Assembly: GCF_002024505.1 (NCBI RefSeq)
Contig: NZ_CP019402.1
Span: 1,240,001-1,304,000, forward strand
Source: Plantibacter flavus
Lineage (GTDB): Bacteria; Actinomycetota; Actinomycetes; Actinomycetales; Microbacteriaceae
Direction of reading: 5' to 3'
Length of the DNA stretch: 64,000 nt
Shown here: in pieces, positions 45,188 to 53,825 of the stretch
Position numbering within the stretch: the first letter of the stretch is position 1
Layout: each line of letters opens with the position of its first letter
The notes under the pieces: generated by a model
The model's database searches: none
Told to the model about the DNA's origin: nothing
What the model saw: only the letters and a program-made list of their open reading frames with translations
Made by a program: the position numbers and the translations under genes

Positions 45188-45848
45188 GATCGTCCTCGTA
45201 AACGTTGAAGCGGTAGCCGACGTTGCGCACGGTGCCGATGAGCTGCTCGAGGTCGCCGAGCTTGGCGCGCAACCGGCGGACGTGGACGTCGACGGTTCGC
45301 GTGCCACCGAAGTAGTCGTAGCCCCACACCTCGCTCAGCAACTGCTCGCGCGTGAACACCCGGGAGGGGTGGGTCGCGAAGAAGCGGAGCAGTTCGAACT
45401 CCTTGAAGGTGAGGTCGAGCGGCTTGCCGTGGACCTTGGCGGAGTAGCTGGCCTCGTCGATGACGACGCCGGACGCCTGGATCTTGCTCGCCGAGTGCTC
45501 CTGCGAGGCGCGGCCGATCGCGAGCCGGATCCGCGCGTCGACCTCGGCCGGCCCGGCGGATTCGAGGATGACGTCGTTCACGCCCCAGTCGGCGCTGACG
45601 GCCGTGAGGCCGCCCTCGGTCAGGATGAGGAGGAGCGGGACCGACAGCCCGGACGCACCGAGGATCTTGCAGAGCGACTTGGCGCTCGCGAGATCCTGGC
45701 GGGCGTCGACGAGGACGAGATCCGAACTCGGAGCGTTCACGAGTTGTGCGGGGTCGGCGGGGATCTGCCGGGTGCGGTGGCTCAGGAGCCCGAGGGATGG
45801 GAGGACCTCGGTGCCGACCATGGAGGTCAAGACCAAAATTTGCGCCAC
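45159..45848 (-). CDS. glnR: Nitrogen regulator GlnR, orphan OmpR-type response regulator
   Basis: A 229-residue regulator of nitrogen metabolism. The degenerate receiver domain has [55 protein letters not shown] and a [14 protein letters not shown] end, closely matching Streptomyces and mycobacterial GlnR. The C-terminal winged helix includes [20 protein letters not shown] and [20 protein letters not shown]. The GTG at 45848 has GGAGG 6 bases upstream; an ATG two codons earlier is too close to it. No adjacent histidine kinase, as expected for GlnR. Confidence 0.92.
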   Translation of the reverse strand: MAQILVLTSMVGTEVLPSLGLLSHRTRQIPADPAQLVNAPSSDLVLVDARQDLASAKSLCKILGASGLSVPLLLILTEGGLTAVSADWGVNDVILESAGPAEVDARIRLAIGRASQEHSASKIQASGVVIDEASYSAKVHGKPLDLTFKEFELLRFFATHPSRVFTREQLLSEVWGYDYFGGTRTVDVHVRRLRAKLGDLEQLIGTVRNVGYRFNVYEDDHAPADTVGS

Positions 45849-45958
45849 GCGCATCCTCCCGACTGAGTTTGGAACCATATTAGGCGAACGACCGTACCCC
45901 ACGTCGCACCGGGCGCCCGCTGGTGGTCCGATGGCGTCCGCTCTGTGACAATGGGTCC

Positions 45959-46249
45959 GTGAGCGAAACCACTCTCTCCCCCCGGCTGCGCTGGATCAGC
46001 GTCGTCTCCATCTGGGCGCTCGCGCTCGTCGGCGTCGTCGTGTCCGGCCTGCTCTGGAGCCCGGGGGAGACCTTCTTCGGGCTGTCGGCCACGCTCGGCC
46101 TCTGCACGCTGGCCGCGTTCTCGGCACAGCTGCTGACGAGACAGAAGGTGGGATTCGTCGATCGGATGTCGACGAGCGTCACCGGCGCCGTCCTCATCCT
46201 CGCCATCGGCGGTGCCGTGTATGGCCTCATCGCCCTGGCCTCGGGGTAG
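45959..46249 (+). CDS. Small membrane protein of unknown function
   Basis: A 96-residue protein with three hydrophobic stretches ([60 protein letters not shown]). Starts with GTG at 45959. It opens a short plus-strand run with the 36-residue membrane ORF, the FABP-like gene and ygfZ. Divergent from glnR by 110 bases. No known domain recognised. Confidence 0.72.
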   Translation: MSETTLSPRLRWISVVSIWALALVGVVVSGLLWSPGETFFGLSATLGLCTLAAFSAQLLTRQKVGFVDRMSTSVTGAVLILAIGGAVYGLIALASG

Positions 46250-46259
46250 ACTTTCTCCT

Positions 46260-46370
46260 ATGCTGCTCGCTCTCGAAATCTTCTTCATCGGCTTGCTCGT
46301 CCTCGCCAGCCTCGCCATCGCGTTCACCGCGGTGGTCGTGCTGAAGAACCTGTACCGCGGTCAGCGCTAG
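46260..46370 (+). CDS. 36-residue single-helix membrane peptide
   Basis: A short ORF starting MLLALEIFFIGLLVLASLAI and ending with a basic tail (KNLYRGQR). Residues 2-28 form one hydrophobic helix with positive residues after it, so an N-out/C-in helix is plausible. It begins 11 bases after the preceding gene stop and ends 14 bases before the FABP-like start, with GTGG-poor ribosome context. The packing inside an operon-like run and the clean hydrophobic/basic pattern support a real gene, but no known family is recognised. Confidence 0.55.
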   Translation: MLLALEIFFIGLLVLASLAIAFTAVVVLKNLYRGQR

Positions 46371-46383
46371 TCCGGGTCCCTCG

Positions 46384-47088
46384 ATGATCGAGATCCCGAG
46401 CGGCCTGCCGAGCGAACTGGTCCCGCTGTCATGGCTCATCGGCGTCTGGGAGGGCACCGGCGTCATCGACTACCGGGTCGGCGACGAGACCGTGACCCGC
46501 GAGTTCGGTCAGCGCGTGAGCTTCAGCCACGACGGCCTGCCGTACCTGAACTACAACTCCTACACCTGGCTCCTGCCCGAGCAGCCCCCTCGTGACGCCG
46601 AGGGGGCCTCGTCCACGGACGAGGACGCCCTGTCGGACGACACCGCTGCGGACGTCGCGCCCGAGGCGCACCCGGTCGACGAGTCCGGTGTGCCCGAGCC
46701 GCTCGTCACCGAGACGGGTTACTGGCGCCTCGAGCGCCCGTTGATCGAAGGCGATCCCGGGCCGGGGATGCTCCCAGGGCAGGGCCCCCGCCCGTTCGGC
46801 ACGGCGCAATCGGTCGAGACGCTGCGTACGTCGACCGGCGCCTTCCCCCTACAGGTCTCGATCGTCCACCCGAACGGTGTGAGCGAGCTCTACCTCGGTC
46901 AGATCGACGGCCCGCGGATCGACCTCGCGACCGACGCCGTCGTCCGGACCGCTGGAGCCAAGGAGTACGCCGCCGCGACCCGCCTGTACGGCCTCGTGGA
47001 GAACCACCTGCTCTGGGCCTGGGACATCGCCGCCCTGGGGCAGGATCTCCGGACGCACGCCTCGGCGCGCCTGGCCAAAGCCGACTGA
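46384..47088 (+). CDS. FABP-like / nitrobindin-family heme-binding protein
   Basis: A 234-residue beta-barrel protein of the nitrobindin (DUF1794) family. The GxWxGxG motif appears as SWLIGVWEGTGVIDYRVGDE near the N-terminus, and the expected C-terminal segment AVVRTAGAKEYAAATRLYG is present. Residues about 65-105 are an acidic, Ala/Asp/Glu-rich insertion that is probably disordered. Nitrobindins bind heme and can react with nitric oxide or peroxynitrite; the heme ligand cannot be confirmed from here. Followed by ygfZ one base later. Confidence 0.85.
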   Translation: MIEIPSGLPSELVPLSWLIGVWEGTGVIDYRVGDETVTREFGQRVSFSHDGLPYLNYNSYTWLLPEQPPRDAEGASSTDEDALSDDTAADVAPEAHPVDESGVPEPLVTETGYWRLERPLIEGDPGPGMLPGQGPRPFGTAQSVETLRTSTGAFPLQVSIVHPNGVSELYLGQIDGPRIDLATDAVVRTAGAKEYAAATRLYGLVENHLLWAWDIAALGQDLRTHASARLAKAD

Positions 47089-47089
47089 C

Positions 47090-48256
47090 GTGACCGATCC
47101 CACCGGAGCGGTCACGCCGGAAGCGATTCCGGGCTCGCCCTTCCTCACGCTGCCGGGTGCCGTCGAACAGGCGGACGCCGTCGACCACGGCGTCCCCTCC
47201 CATTACGGCAGCCCGAACATCGAGCAGCGCCTCATCGCCAGCGGGAAGGCGATCGTCGACCTGTCGAACCGTGGCATCGTGACGGTCACCGGCCCTGATC
47301 GGCTGAGCTGGCTCAACTCCATCACGAGCCAGGAGCTGCGGTCGCTGTCCGCCGGCATCTCCACGGAGACCCTCTTCCTCGACCAGAGCGGCCGGATCGA
47401 GCACGCGGTCAAGCTGCTCGACGACGGGACGACCACGTGGCTCGTCACCGAGGCCGACGATGCTGCGCCCCTCCACGCCTGGCTCGATCGGATGCGGTTC
47501 ATGCTGCGCGTCGAGGTGGCCATCGTGACCGAGCGGTACGCCGTGATCGGTGCGGCGGCGGGTCTCACGGTCGAGGCCGCGGAGCCGAACGGCATGCCGC
47601 TCGTCTGGCACGATCCGTGGTCCGAGGTCGCGGTCGGCGGGCATCAGTACGCGACGGGTGAGCACCCGGGTGCAGCGTGGACGTGGACCGAGACGATCGT
47701 CGCGCGCGAGCAGCTCGAGTCGCTCGTGCAGCAGATCCGCGTGGGGGCGTTCTCCGCCGCGGGTTCGTTGGCCGCAGAAGCCCTGCGCATCGCCGCGTGG
47801 CGCCCGCGGTTGCAGTCCGAGGTCGACGAACGGAGCATCCCGCACGAGCTCGACTGGCTGCGCTCTGCCGTCCACTTGAACAAGGGCTGCTATCGCGGTC
47901 AGGAGACGGTCGCCAAGGTGCACAACCTCGGGCATCCGCCGCGGCGTCTCGTCATGCTCCTCCTCGACGGCTCCGACGCGGTGCTGCCACCGGCCGGTTC
48001 GAACGTGGTGCTCGTCGGCGACGGCGACGACGCGACCCGGAAACCCGTCGGACGCATCACCTCGAGCGCGATCCACCACGAGTTGGGCCCGGTGGCGTTG
48101 GCGATCGTCAAGCGCTCCGCGGATCCGGCGGCCGTGCTGACGGTGGAGGCCGACGGCATCGACGTCGCGGCGTCGCAGGAGATCGTCGTGCCGGCGGATG
48201 CCGGGGCCACGGCGAACGTGCCGCGGCTGCCGCGACTCGGCGCCGTCCGGCGCTGA
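47090..48256 (+). CDS. ygfZ: YgfZ-family folate-binding protein
   Basis: A 388-residue folate-dependent protein assisting iron-sulfur enzyme maturation or repair. The diagnostic motif is NKGCYRGQETVAKVHNLGH with its conserved Cys. The GcvT-like core includes WLNSITSQELRSLSAG and VTEADDAAPLHAWLDRM. Start is a GTG at 47090, directly after the FABP-like stop. Probably co-transcribed with the downstream membrane protein. Confidence 0.9.
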   Translation: MTDPTGAVTPEAIPGSPFLTLPGAVEQADAVDHGVPSHYGSPNIEQRLIASGKAIVDLSNRGIVTVTGPDRLSWLNSITSQELRSLSAGISTETLFLDQSGRIEHAVKLLDDGTTTWLVTEADDAAPLHAWLDRMRFMLRVEVAIVTERYAVIGAAAGLTVEAAEPNGMPLVWHDPWSEVAVGGHQYATGEHPGAAWTWTETIVAREQLESLVQQIRVGAFSAAGSLAAEALRIAAWRPRLQSEVDERSIPHELDWLRSAVHLNKGCYRGQETVAKVHNLGHPPRRLVMLLLDGSDAVLPPAGSNVVLVGDGDDATRKPVGRITSSAIHHELGPVALAIVKRSADPAAVLTVEADGIDVAASQEIVVPADAGATANVPRLPRLGAVRR

Positions 48257-48261
48257 CACCG

Positions 48262-49386
48262 GTGGGGAGCGACGGCGCCTCTGACCCGGGCGTACGGATC
48301 GACCGATGGACCGCCGCGGTTCGTCGCCGCATCGCACTCGGCGACGCCTGGCATCGTCTCGTCGGATCCGTGCCGGCGGTGCTGCAGGTCAGCGCCACGG
48401 CGATCGGTGCATACGCGTTCTCCCACTACGTGCTCGGGCACGCCGTGCCACTCCTCGCCTTGACCGTGACGATCTCGAGTCTCGGGTTCGTTCGCGACGC
48501 CCGCCCGATCCGGGTCCTCGAGACGGCCGTCGGGATGAGCGTCGGGATCGCGCTGGCCGAGATCCTGCTCCTCGGCTTCGGTCAGGGGACATGGCAACTC
48601 GCGGTCGCGCTCGTGCTCACATTGCTCGTCGCCCGGTTCCTGTCGCCGGCGGCGTCGTTCGCGATCGCGGCGGCGGTGCAGTCCGTCCTCGTCATGCTCC
48701 TGCCCGTGCCTGACGGCGGCCCGTTCGTGCGCACCCTCGACGGACTGATCGGCGGGGTCTTCGCCCTGCTCGCGACCGCGCTCATCCCGCGCGACCCGCG
48801 CCGGAGTGCTCGCCGTGACGGCCAGCGGCTCATCGACGAACACGTCCGGACCCTCGCCTCGCTCGTCGCCGCCCTCCGTCTCGGCGACCTCGAGGAGGCG
48901 GACCGCGCGCTCGCACGGGCGAGGGCCACCCAGCCGGCCCTGGACGCGTGGCGCGGAACCCTCGACTCAGGACTCGCCATCGCGCGCATCTCGCCGTTCC
49001 TCCGCAAGGCGGTGTTCGACCTGGAACGGCAGCGGACCATGCTCGACGGCATGGACCTCGCGACCCGCAACCTCCGGGTGATCGCCCGGCGCATCGACTA
49101 CGTGTCGCGCGACGCCACGAGCCGTCCCGAGCTCGCCGACCTGCTCGCGCGCACCTCCGTCGCGCTCGGCATCCTGTCGCAGTCGATCGGTGACATCGCC
49201 CAGCAGCCGGTCGCGAGGCAGTCCCTGCTGGAGATCGCGAAGCACCTCGAGCCGGTCGTCGTCCTCCCCGACGCCTCGGTCTCCGAGCAGGCGCTCGTGC
49301 TCGTGCTCCGGCCGTACCTCGTCGACCTGCTCACGGCGACGGGGCTGCCGACGCCGGAGGCGCAGGCGGCGCTGCCCTCGCTCTGA
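48262..49386 (+). CDS. FUSC-type / aromatic acid exporter-like membrane protein
   Basis: A 374-residue protein with about six membrane helices in the N-terminal half (VPAVLQVSATAIGAYAFSHY, IGGVFALLATALIP) and a soluble helical C-terminal half. The pattern fits the FUSC/aromatic-acid-exporter family, half-size as common in actinobacteria. GTG at 48262, 5 bases after the ygfZ stop, is the likely start. Substrate unknown. Confidence 0.78.
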   Translation: MGSDGASDPGVRIDRWTAAVRRRIALGDAWHRLVGSVPAVLQVSATAIGAYAFSHYVLGHAVPLLALTVTISSLGFVRDARPIRVLETAVGMSVGIALAEILLLGFGQGTWQLAVALVLTLLVARFLSPAASFAIAAAVQSVLVMLLPVPDGGPFVRTLDGLIGGVFALLATALIPRDPRRSARRDGQRLIDEHVRTLASLVAALRLGDLEEADRALARARATQPALDAWRGTLDSGLAIARISPFLRKAVFDLERQRTMLDGMDLATRNLRVIARRIDYVSRDATSRPELADLLARTSVALGILSQSIGDIAQQPVARQSLLEIAKHLEPVVVLPDASVSEQALVLVLRPYLVDLLTATGLPTPEAQAALPSL

Positions 49387-49405
49387 CGGCTGCGTTCCCC
49401 GACAC

Positions 49406-50230
49406 TCAGTCCGTCGGGGAGGGATTCGGGGCGACAGCCGACCACGGCAGTGTCAGCTCGCCGAGGCGCCAGCGGCTGCGGCCGGCCAGCACCGGCCACC
49501 CGCTGTCCCGGAGCGTCCCGACGGTCGCCAACCAGCGCTGGACCGGGCTGTAGACCGCCAGGGGTGCGTGCATCCGCCAGGCGCGGTCGAGGTCCGTCAT
49601 GAGCGCATGGACCCGTTCGCCCGGTACGTTGTGGTGGATCAGCGCCTTCGGCAGTCGTTCGGCCACGATGGACGGCACCTCGAGGTCGGCGAGTCGCAGA
49701 CTGATGGAGAACGACTCAGCACGCCCCTGGTCGTCGAGCGCGATCCAGCTGGACACCCGTCCGATCTCGTCGCACGTCCCTTCGACGAGCACACCGCCGG
49801 GCTGCAGCCGCGACGCCATGAGGCGCCAGGCCCCCGCGACCGCGACTTCGTCGTACTGCCGGAGCACGTTGAACGCCCGGATCACCGTGGGGCGGTCGTC
49901 GCCGGTCGGCACCTCGAACCCGCCGCGCGCAAAGGAGACCGCAGCCGTCGGCATGAACCGGGTCGTGCCCGCTCGCACCTGCCGCAGCTGCGCATCAGCG
50001 GTGCGGACGCGCCCCGGCTCGATCTCGAATCCGATGACCCGTACGTCGGGTCGTACGGCGAGCAGTCGGTCGTGCAGTTCGAACGCCGTGACGCCGCTCG
50101 CGCCGTAGCCGAGGTCCACTACCAGCGGGTTCGTCGTCCGTCTGAGCGAGGGGTGGATCGCGATCCAGCGGTCCACCCGCCGGAGCCGGTTCGTACCCGT
50201 CGTCCCGCGGGTGATCGATCCGACGGGCAT
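49406..50230 (-). CDS. Class I SAM-dependent methyltransferase
   Basis: A 274-residue enzyme. The SAM-binding loop reads [20 protein letters not shown], followed by [20 protein letters not shown] and a [15 protein letters not shown] strand-4 region. The C-terminal half is helical with an unusual [20 protein letters not shown] segment. The ATG at 50230 has AGGGAG upstream. It is divergent from gpmA by 71 bases. Target unknown. Confidence 0.8.
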   Translation of the reverse strand: MPVGSITRGTTGTNRLRRVDRWIAIHPSLRRTTNPLVVDLGYGASGVTAFELHDRLLAVRPDVRVIGFEIEPGRVRTADAQLRQVRAGTTRFMPTAAVSFARGGFEVPTGDDRPTVIRAFNVLRQYDEVAVAGAWRLMASRLQPGGVLVEGTCDEIGRVSSWIALDDQGRAESFSISLRLADLEVPSIVAERLPKALIHHNVPGERVHALMTDLDRAWRMHAPLAVYSPVQRWLATVGTLRDSGWPVLAGRSRWRLGELTLPWSAVAPNPSPTD

Positions 50231-50301
50231 GGACCCATTCTCCCTCACGGAGCGGGGTCATCGTCCACCTCGCGGTCATGCGCCGTCGGTATGCTGGGGG
50301 C

Positions 50302-51051
50302 ATGCCTGAGACTTACACCCTCGTCCTGCTGCGCCACGGCAACAGCGACTGGAATCAGAAGAACCTGTTCACCGGTTGGGTCGACGTCCGACTCAGCGAA
50401 CTCGGCGTCACCGAGGCCAAGCGTGCGGGCGAGCTGCTCGCCGACTCCGGCATCACCCCGGACGTGCTGTACACCTCGGTCCTCTCCCGCGCGATCCAGA
50501 CGGCGAACCTCGCCCTCGAGACCGCCGACCGCATGTGGATCCCGGTCAAGCGCAGCTGGCGCCTCAACGAGCGTCACTACGGAGCGCTGCAGGGCAAGGA
50601 CAAGGCGCAGACGCTCGCCGAGTACGGTCCGGAGCAGTTCCAGACCTGGCGTCGTTCCTTCGACGTGCCGCCGCCGCCGATCGCCGATGACGACGAGTGG
50701 TCGCAGGCCGACGACCCCCGGTATGTCGGGATCGACGGCGAACTGCCCCGCACCGAGTGCCTGAAGGACGTCATCGACCGGATGCTGCCCTACTGGGAGT
50801 CCGACATCACGGTCGACCTGGCTGCCGGCAAGACCGTCCTCGTGACGGCGCACGGCAACTCGCTCCGCGCCCTCGTGAAGCACCTCGACGACATCTCGGA
50901 CGACGAGATCGCCGAGCTGAACATCCCCACCGGTATCCCGCTCGTGTACGAGCTCGACGCGGACTTCCGTCCGGTCGCCCCGGCTCGCTACCTCGATCCC
51001 GAGGCCGCGGCAGCAGGCGCCGCCGCCGTCGCGGCGCAGGGGAAGAAGTAG
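50302..51051 (+). CDS. gpmA: 2,3-bisphosphoglycerate-dependent phosphoglycerate mutase
   Basis: Glycolytic mutase of 249 residues. Active-site [20 protein letters not shown] contains phosphohistidine His12; [19 protein letters not shown] and [16 protein letters not shown] supply the second histidine. ATG at 50302 gives the standard [13 protein letters not shown] start. The gene ends about 20 bases before a terminator structure. Confidence 0.95.
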   Translation: MPETYTLVLLRHGNSDWNQKNLFTGWVDVRLSELGVTEAKRAGELLADSGITPDVLYTSVLSRAIQTANLALETADRMWIPVKRSWRLNERHYGALQGKDKAQTLAEYGPEQFQTWRRSFDVPPPPIADDDEWSQADDPRYVGIDGELPRTECLKDVIDRMLPYWESDITVDLAAGKTVLVTAHGNSLRALVKHLDDISDDEIAELNIPTGIPLVYELDADFRPVAPARYLDPEAAAAGAAAVAAQGKK

Positions 51052-51072
51052 CGGAAACCCCACCAAACCACC

Positions 51073-51133
51073 ACCCCGGTCGGGAGCACGGCTTGGCGAC
51101 ATCGTCGCCGAACGTCCTCCTGACCGGGGTTTT
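51073..51133 (+). terminator. Composite terminator after gpmA
   Basis: ACCCCGGTC (51073-51081) pairs with GACCGGGGT (51122-51130) and is extended by GGAG/CTCC. A smaller hairpin GGCGAC-ATC-GTCGCC (51095-51109) sits in the loop. The outer stem is followed by TTTT, so it can terminate the gpmA transcript. Confidence 0.7.
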
Positions 51134-51213
51134 CCATGTCGAAAAAAAGGGGTTGAACCGCCTCGGGGTTGGGCGTACAGTGACTGCACTGTAACCCGAT
51201 TGGGGGGATACGC

Positions 51214-52077
51214 ATGGAGCAGTCGACCGACGGCACCCGTTTCCCCCTGTGGCGCGCCCTGGCGCTCGGTGGCTTCGCCGCCGCGGCGTTCACGGCGATA
51301 GCCCTCTTCGGGTCGCCGTCCTCCGCGCATGCCGACGACGGTGCCACCGATCCGTCGCTCTTGGGCGCGGTGACCGAGGTCGTCGGCTCGCTCGAACACC
51401 CCGTCAGTGCTGTCGTCGAGGTCGTCGACGTCGTCGACACCACCGTGCTCGAACCGGTGGTCGACGTCGTCGACGAGACCGTCGCAGCGGTACCGGTCGT
51501 GAACGACGTCGTCGAGGAGACCGTCGGCACAGCACCCGTCGCCGCGATCGTCGATCCGGTCGTGCAAACGGTCGACCAGACGCTGACCGGCGTCGCCGAT
51601 GTCGTCGCCGCGGTCCCGGTCCCCAGCACGCCGATCATCGATCCGGACGTCCCAGCGCTTCCGCAGGGCCCGGCAGAGGACGTGTCGGCCACCGACTCGA
51701 CCGCCGTCGGCGCGATCCTCCCGACCACCATCCTCGGACCGCCGTCCGTCCAGCAGGACGACTCGACGATCGTGTCGGGCGGCCAGGATCGCGAAGACAC
51801 GTCGTTCACCACGGCCGTGCCCGCCGCCGTCGGATCGTCCAGCCTCCCCGCCACCCCTGCGGACCTTCCGCTGCTGCCGGACGCCGACGGCCGCTGGGCC
51901 GTCACGCCGAGTGGCTCCGGGTCCTCCGGCTCCGGTGGTGCCGTCGGCGGTCCCGCAGCAGCCGAACAATCGAGCTCCGTCATCCTCCCTGCGCCCGGCG
52001 ACGACCGTCGCGGACCCGCGCGAGACGAAGACCTCCCGGCTTCACCCACGTTCCCCTCCGATACCTCTCCTGACTGA
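51214..52077 (+). CDS. Secreted protein with Val/Asp repeats, of unknown function
   Basis: A 287-residue exported protein. A signal peptide (ALALGGFAAAAFTAIALFG) is followed by the cleavage-like SSAHA|DD after residue 40. Residues about 50-125 are built of short VVDVV/VVDE type repeats; the C-terminal 130 residues are low-complexity Pro/Ser/Asp-rich. No anchor motif is seen at its end. The Asp-Asp-Gly opening and VVD repeats resemble the first unit of the chaplin-like protein that follows 109 bases later, which suggests related surface proteins. Confidence 0.72.
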   Translation: MEQSTDGTRFPLWRALALGGFAAAAFTAIALFGSPSSAHADDGATDPSLLGAVTEVVGSLEHPVSAVVEVVDVVDTTVLEPVVDVVDETVAAVPVVNDVVEETVGTAPVAAIVDPVVQTVDQTLTGVADVVAAVPVPSTPIIDPDVPALPQGPAEDVSATDSTAVGAILPTTILGPPSVQQDDSTIVSGGQDREDTSFTTAVPAAVGSSSLPATPADLPLLPDADGRWAVTPSGSGSSGSGGAVGGPAAAEQSSSVILPAPGDDRRGPARDEDLPASPTFPSDTSPD

Positions 52078-52186
52078 CCCGGACCACTCTGCCGTTCGCG
52101 GCGGAGGCCCGCCCACTGGGCGGTTCAACGGTCCGAAGCCTCCCGACCACGGGAGCACATCAGTCACTCTGCAAGGAGCAGGAATC

Positions 52187-53749
52187 ATGAATTCGTATGT
52201 CAAGAAAGGCCTCTACTGTGGCCTGTTCGTCGCGGGACTCACGTTCCTCGGCGCTACGGCGGCCAACGCCGACACGTCCGGGGACGACAGCATCCTCGGC
52301 GGAACCCTCGTCGACGTGGTCCTCGAGGCCCCCGTCGAGATCGTCGACACCGCGGTGAGCGTCGTCGGTGATTCGTCGGCGACGTCCGCACCGGAGGCGG
52401 CACCGGCGCCTGAGCCGGAACCCGCACCAGCACCGGAGCCCGCACCGGTACCCGAGCCCGCGCCGGAGCCGGCCCCGGCCGCCACCACCAGTGGTGACGA
52501 CAGTGTCGCGGGCGGGAACCAGGTCCAGCTGCCCGTCTCCATCCCGGTGACGGTCGAGGACAACGCGATCTCGATCATCGGCGATGCCGAGCAGTCGGGT
52601 TCGACGTCCGGACCGGCGGCGGGGGAGTCCGCCTCGCCGGTCACCGACGAGGCCACCACGTCCGGTGACGACAGTGTCGCCGGTGGGAACCAGGTGTCTC
52701 CGGTGGTGACCGTTCCGGTCACGGTCGGTGGGAACGCCATCTCGCTGTTCGGTGATTCGAGCAGTGAGCAGGCGGGTGAGCCTGCCACGTCGGGTGGTGC
52801 GGCTGTTCCGGCGGCGCCGTCGACGACCACCGGTGACGACAGTGTCGCCGGTGGGAACCAGGTGTCTCCGGTGGTGACCGTTCCGGTCACGGTCGGTGGG
52901 AACGCCATCTCGCTGTTCGGTGATTCGAGCAGTGAGCAGGCGGGTGAGCCTGCCACGTCGGGTGGTGCGGCTGTTCCGGCGGCGCCGTCGACGACCACCG
53001 GTGACGACAGTGTCGCCGGTGGGAACCAGGTGTCTCCGGTGGTGACCGTTCCGGTCACGGTCGGTGGGAACGCCATCTCGCTGTTCGGTGATTCGAGCAG
53101 TGAGCAGGCGGGTGAGCCTGCCACGTCGGGTGGTGCGGCTGTTCCGGCGGCGCCGTCGACCACGACCGGTGACGACAGTGTCGCCGGTGGCAACCAGGTC
53201 CTCGGCGACATCGGGCTCCCGATCTCCGTGGTGGGCAACGCCGTCAGCGTGATCGGCGACTCCGAGTCGACGGGCACCTCGGCCTCCGCTCCGGTATCGT
53301 CCGGTGGAGGCACGTCGACCACCGGTGGTGACGACAGCCTCGGCGGTGGGAACCAGATCGACCTCGGCCTGGAGCTGCCGATCACGATCGGCGGCAACGC
53401 GATCTCCGTGATCGGGGACAGCGAGACCGCAGGTCCCGGGACGATCGATCCCACCACTCCGGTGGACCCGACCGACCCTACGGACCCCACGGACCCGACC
53501 GACCCGACGGACCCCACCACCCCGGTGACCCCCGTCGTGCCGACGGTCCCCGCCACGGTGATCACCACCGGGACGGCGGCGTCCTCGACCGGCTCGGACA
53601 CCACGGCCTCGGCCGCACGTTCAGCTGAGCCGACGCTCGCCGACACCGGCAGCGCTGCGGGCCAGCTCCTGCCGCTCGCCGGCCTCGCCACGGTCCTCGG
53701 CCTCCTGCTCCTGGCAGGCGGCGCGATCACCCGTCGTCGGATGAGCTAG
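52187..53749 (+). CDS. Chaplin-like repeat surface protein with LADTG wall-anchor signal
   Basis: A 520-residue exported protein. Signal peptide ends ANA|DT after residue 28. Seven units of about 35 residues with the pattern GDDSVAGGNQV, then VPVTVGGNAISLFGDS, separated by Pro/Ala/Gly-rich linkers. The units match the chaplin (DUF320) core except that the usual Cys-Gly-Asn is Gly-Gly-Asn, so no disulfide can form. Units 3-5 are almost identical. A (Pro-Thr-Asp)n stretch spans the wall region and the sorting signal LADTG (484-488) precedes a hydrophobic helix and RRR tail. AAGGAG lies 8 bases before the ATG at 52187. Confidence 0.88.
   Translation: MNSYVKKGLYCGLFVAGLTFLGATAANADTSGDDSILGGTLVDVVLEAPVEIVDTAVSVVGDSSATSAPEAAPAPEPEPAPAPEPAPVPEPAPEPAPAATTSGDDSVAGGNQVQLPVSIPVTVEDNAISIIGDAEQSGSTSGPAAGESASPVTDEATTSGDDSVAGGNQVSPVVTVPVTVGGNAISLFGDSSSEQAGEPATSGGAAVPAAPSTTTGDDSVAGGNQVSPVVTVPVTVGGNAISLFGDSSSEQAGEPATSGGAAVPAAPSTTTGDDSVAGGNQVSPVVTVPVTVGGNAISLFGDSSSEQAGEPATSGGAAVPAAPSTTTGDDSVAGGNQVLGDIGLPISVVGNAVSVIGDSESTGTSASAPVSSGGGTSTTGGDDSLGGGNQIDLGLELPITIGGNAISVIGDSETAGPGTIDPTTPVDPTDPTDPTDPTDPTDPTTPVTPVVPTVPATVITTGTAASSTGSDTTASAARSAEPTLADTGSAAGQLLPLAGLATVLGLLLLAGGAITRRRMS
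52662..53191 (+). repeat. Tandem 168-bp coding repeats in the chaplin-like gene
   Basis: Period 168 bp (56 codons): equivalent points at 52688, 52856, 53024 and 53192. Copies one and two are identical through their whole length, and copy three differs only near its 3' end (a rearranged ACGACCACC stretch). The near-identity at DNA level, including silent positions, shows recent duplication and makes copy-number change by recombination likely. Confidence 0.9.
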
Positions 53750-53762
53750 TCCCGCACGAACG

Positions 53763-53804
53763 GACGAGCGGTGCCGACCCGGTCTCGGGTCGACACCGCT
53801 CGTC
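53763..53804. terminator. Convergent terminator between chaplin-like gene and phoU
   Basis: An 11-bp stem (53763-53773 with 53794-53804), a single mismatch, then a 7-bp stem with a GTCT loop. It lies 14 bases after the chaplin-like stop and 22 before the phoU stop on the other strand. No T-run. Confidence 0.7.
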
Positions 53805-53825
53805 GGGGTGTCCGGGATCAGCTGG

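Noticed and set aside
52662..53191. Direct repeats reminiscent of a CRISPR array
   Set aside because: Period is 168 bp, the repeats are in-frame coding units of a surface protein, and there are no unique spacers or cas genes.
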